Shown here one piece after another: positions 14,251-14,706 of a stretch of 14,706 nucleotides of DNA. Position numbers and translations under genes: made by a program. Where the stretch lies: positions 1 through 14,706 of the forward strand of contig DBIS01000321.1 of the NCBI GenBank assembly GCA_002296975.1, in the 5' to 3' direction. Source of the stretch: Deltaproteobacteria bacterium UBA796 (GTDB lineage: Bacteria > Myxococcota_A > UBA796). Each line of letters begins with the position of its first letter. Position 1 is the first letter of the stretch. The notes under the pieces were generated by a model, which was not told the DNA's origin, did not search any database, and saw only the letters and a list, made by a program, of their open reading frames with translations.

Positions 14251-14706
14251 ATGAAAACCCGCGTCCCGCTTCGGATCAAACGATTGTTCCCGGAGCGGGA
14301 CGCGGACATTGAGCTCCCTGCGCTCATGAGTGAGCACGCCGCGGGCATGGATGTGCGCGCGGCCATTACGGAGTCACTCGTGCTCCGTCCCGGAGATCGC
14401 GCTGCGATCCCCACCGGCCTCGCCATGGCCGTTCCCCCCGGTACCGAAGTGCAAGTCCGACCCCGCTCGGGGCTGGCTATTCGCCACGGGGTTACCGTCA
14501 TCAATTCCCCCGGCACCATCGACGCGGACTATCGCGGTGAGGTGGCGGTCTTGCTGGTGAATCTCGGCCAGGAGGACTTTGTGGTGGAGCGCGGAATGCG
14601 CATTCCCCAGCTGGTTGTCAGCCTGCTCGCGCCGGTCGAAGTGTTCGAGGTCGCCGAGCTCGATGAGACCGAGCGTGGCGTCGGAGGATTTGGGTCCACT
14701 GGCACC
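14251..14706 (+). CDS. dut: dUTP diphosphatase (3' end cut by window)
   Basis: Dut hydrolyses dUTP to dUMP and pyrophosphate, keeping uracil out of DNA and feeding thymidylate synthesis. The 152 visible residues contain all five trimeric dUTPase motifs: AGMDVRA, RPRSGLA, GTIDADYRGEV (motif 3 with the catalytic Asp), RGMRIPQLV (motif 4, Pro where Ala is frequent) and RGVGGFGSTG at the window edge. Only a few C-terminal residues are missing, since the frame is open to the last base. The start is ATG 14251, 21 bases after rpsA, without a clear Shine-Dalgarno; it may be coupled to rpsA or expressed from an unseen signal. The base composition is richer in G and C than the genes before rpsA. Confidence 0.95.
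   Translation, partial: MKTRVPLRIKRLFPERDADIELPALMSEHAAGMDVRAAITESLVLRPGDRAAIPTGLAMAVPPGTEVQVRPRSGLAIRHGVTVINSPGTIDADYRGEVAVLLVNLGQEDFVVERGMRIPQLVVSLLAPVEVFEVAELDETERGVGGFGSTGT

Overview
The window is a dense, all plus-strand run of bacterial housekeeping genes. The genes are packed tightly, with several stop/start overlaps of the ATGA, GTGA or TTGA type. The sequence is moderately GC-rich by eye. Several things suggest a Gram-negative from the Myxococcota/Bradymonadota or wider 'deltaproteobacterial' area: the neighbour pairs mutL-miaA and aroA-cmk-rpsA, a radical-SAM gene directly behind rnc, a lipoprotein, and a secreted protein of a type common in Myxococcota-like genomes. This placement is an inference; no rRNA or lineage-specific marker is present.

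Layout. (1) Positions 1-1128: the C-terminal end of a probable cysteine desulfurase overlaps mnmA. The first would supply sulfur and the second would thiolate tRNA wobble uridine. (2) Positions 1107-3797: rnc, a radical-SAM-like gene, a tiny 35-codon membrane-protein ORF and era form a translationally coupled chain. (3) Positions 3819-7915: a perfect hairpin precedes der, followed by mutL and miaA. (4) Positions 7916-9692: a regulated-looking promoter/operator, then two envelope-type genes (a DUF4097-like lipoprotein and a signal-peptide protein with two C-terminal membrane segments). These are the only non-housekeeping genes in the window. (5) Positions 9746-14229: accA, aroA, cmk and rpsA. 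rpsA has a hairpin leader and five S1 repeats. (6) Position 14251 to the end: dut, cut by the window edge inside its last motif.

The theme is RNA maturation and ribosome assembly (MnmA, RNase III, Era, Der, MiaA, S1), with DNA repair and nucleotide hygiene (MutL, Cmk, Dut) and lipid and aromatic precursors (AccA, AroA). No mobile element, CRISPR array, tRNA or rRNA gene was seen, and no stretch longer than 300 bases lacks a gene.

The most interesting points are subtle. The radical-SAM homologue has lost two of its three cluster cysteines in register (CxxxCxxC became SxxxCxxA). RNase III has Gly where a metal-binding Asp is expected. MutL keeps most endonuclease motifs but lacks the second Glu of DQHA(X)2E(X)4E. 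A very small membrane protein is wedged between the radical-SAM gene and era. A perfect 8-2-8 palindrome lies just downstream of a promoter-like element before the lipoprotein gene. I did not find convincing evidence of a wholly new multi-gene system.
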